NCBI GenBank assembly: GCA_025351205.1
Contig: JANXWI010000280.1
Span: 1 to 8,027 of the forward strand
Direction: 5' to 3'
From: Deinococcus sp.
Lineage (GTDB): Bacteria; Deinococcota; Deinococci; Deinococcales; Deinococcaceae
Length of the DNA stretch: 8,027 nucleotides
Shown here: positions 7,602 to 8,027 of the stretch, piece after piece
Layout of the letters: each line of letters starts with the position of its first letter
Position numbering within the stretch: position 1 is the first letter of the stretch
Program-made: the position numbers and the translations under genes
Notes under the pieces: generated by a model
Told to the model about the DNA's origin: nothing
What the model saw: only the letters and a program-made list of their open reading frames with translations
Databases searched by the model: none

Positions 7602-7681
7602 AGCATTTCAGGTGACCTCTGCCTGTAACGTATTGTGCTTCTGGGACAGCATTTAACCAGCAAAGCATTTCGGCTGACCTC
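7602..7681. repeat. Direct repeats next to the att site
   Basis: AGCATTTCAGGTGACCTC (7602-7619) recurs at 7664-7681 with two changes, and its AGCATTT core appears a third time at 7648-7654 in the same orientation. Clustered direct repeats this near an attachment core resemble integrase arm-type or excisionase sites. Confidence 0.55.
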
Positions 7682-7780
7682 AAAGAATCTCAGCTGGTTT
7701 CAAGTGCGTAGCACGCGCGTAGCGCTTTGGTGCAATCACAAAATGACCTGTGCAGGGGCACATTTTCTTTTCCTAGTAAC

Positions 7781-7802
7781 AAAAATTCTGATCTCCTGGA
7801 GA
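7781..7802 (-). terminator. Weak terminator candidate after the PQQ-type gene
   Basis: On the minus strand TCTC-CAG-GAGA (7802-7792) is followed by an AT-rich stretch with five Ts (7785-7781), four bases after the stop codon. The stem is short. Confidence 0.35.
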
Positions 7803-7805
7803 GCA

Positions 7806-8027
7806 CTACCCCTGGAAAGCGTGAAGCCAGCCTGAAAACGCAGGTACGGCGACTTTCCAAGCCACCGCACCTGTGGAGAACGACAAAGCGATCAGCGAAT
7901 CGCGCCCACGAATAAACGCGTGCGTGGGCGTCGTTGCCAGGTCCCATTGCACCACTTCCTGACGTCGGGTTCGCCAGAATTCCTCCCCTGTCGAGCCGTC
8001 AAGGGCAGCCAGCGCGGTCTGGCGAAC
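7806..8027 (-). CDS. PQQ-type beta-propeller protein, C-terminal 73 codons (runs off the right edge)
   Basis: The frame is open from the window edge to a TAG at 7808-7806. It contains ALDGSTGEEFWRT (residues 8-20 of the fragment) and then SLIALSFSTGAVAWKV (44-59), two copies of the ALDxxTGxxxW blade motif of PQQ-like or WD40-like quinoprotein-type propellers. Such proteins include alcohol dehydrogenases, outer-membrane assembly BamB and many sensors or serine/threonine kinase partners; this fragment cannot tell which. Two to three blades are visible. Because the N-terminus is outside the window I cannot say whether the gene is intact. It lies on the presumed island side of the tRNA-Pro boundary and would be cargo of the element. 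Its codon use is less GC-rich than that of the backbone genes. Confidence 0.75.
   Translation of the reverse strand, partial: VRQTALAALDGSTGEEFWRTRRQEVVQWDLATTPTHAFIRGRDSLIALSFSTGAVAWKVAVPAFSGWLHAFQG

Larger units (their letters stand above)
7592..8027. mobile_element. Presumed left end of an island integrated at tRNA-Pro(GGG)
   Basis: This stretch starts where tRNA identity ends and runs off the right edge. Its GC content is lower (about 40-50% at 7621-7800 and about 62% in the coding part) than the roughly 70% to the left. It holds repeats close to the boundary and the end of a PQQ-type propeller gene. No integrase is inside the window. The orientation of the half tRNA and its terminator place the element on this side and the intact tRNA beyond the right edge. 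That is inference. Confidence 0.5.

Noticed and set aside
7547..7622. A complete tRNA gene
   Set aside because: The 5' acceptor strand CGAGGCG, the D-arm and a pairing 27-31 strand are all missing in the 76 bases that would be needed.
7450..7656. 68-aa plus-strand ORF with a good AGGAGG and ATG
   Set aside because: Its middle reads LVEATRLELATP, the usual false translation of the antisense of a tRNA 3' end. It runs through the terminator and the half tRNA, so it is not a protein gene.
7402..7660. TTTAACCAG repeated at 7402-7410 and 7652-7660 as element-end direct repeats
   Set aside because: Nine bases only, and the first copy lies outside the tRNA-defined boundary; chance is likely.

Overview
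The window is high-GC (about 70% over most of its length) with dense, short-spaced genes. It most resembles a Deinococcus chromosome. The main support is that three genes have a TANNNT -10 box ending only 5 to 7 bases before the ATG and no Shine-Dalgarno sequence, the leaderless arrangement known to be common in Deinococcus. The genus is an inference from base composition, promoter style and gene content.

Layout. Bases 1-1525 (minus) hold the N-terminal 508 codons of an exported penicillin-acylase-family Ntn hydrolase that continues past the left edge. Behind it on the same strand is a small unrecognised ORF (1602-1853). A short divergent intergenic region then leads to a single-cysteine peroxiredoxin (1970-2446, plus). 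This converges on a three-helix membrane protein (2579-2977, minus), which diverges from a ygfZ-type folate-binding Fe-S repair protein (3128-4054, plus). The ygfZ stop codon overlaps the ATG of a four-helix membrane protein (4054-4626). A YbfB/YjiJ-type MFS transporter with a TTG start follows (4861-6111). After a 445-base gap comes a DUF4394 lipoprotein (6557-7399).

The right end differs. At 7547-7591 (minus) lies the 3' half of a proline tRNA (anticodon GGG), from the anticodon loop to CCA, with an intrinsic terminator behind it. The matching 5' half is absent. Beyond this boundary the GC content falls, short direct repeats appear, and the window ends in the C-terminal 73 codons of a PQQ-type beta-propeller protein (minus). 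This is the signature of an integrated element that used tRNA-Pro(GGG) as its attachment site: chromosomal backbone to the left, element to the right, and the intact tRNA predicted beyond the right edge.

Functionally the backbone genes are housekeeping or envelope genes (amide hydrolysis outside the cytoplasm, peroxide removal, Fe-S maintenance, export, a surface lipoprotein) and do not form one pathway. I found no clear new defence or biosynthetic system inside the window. The strongest lead is the island boundary. A secondary theme is a set of short tandem duplications, with periods of 15 and 21 inside genes and 14 and 16 outside or across a stop codon.
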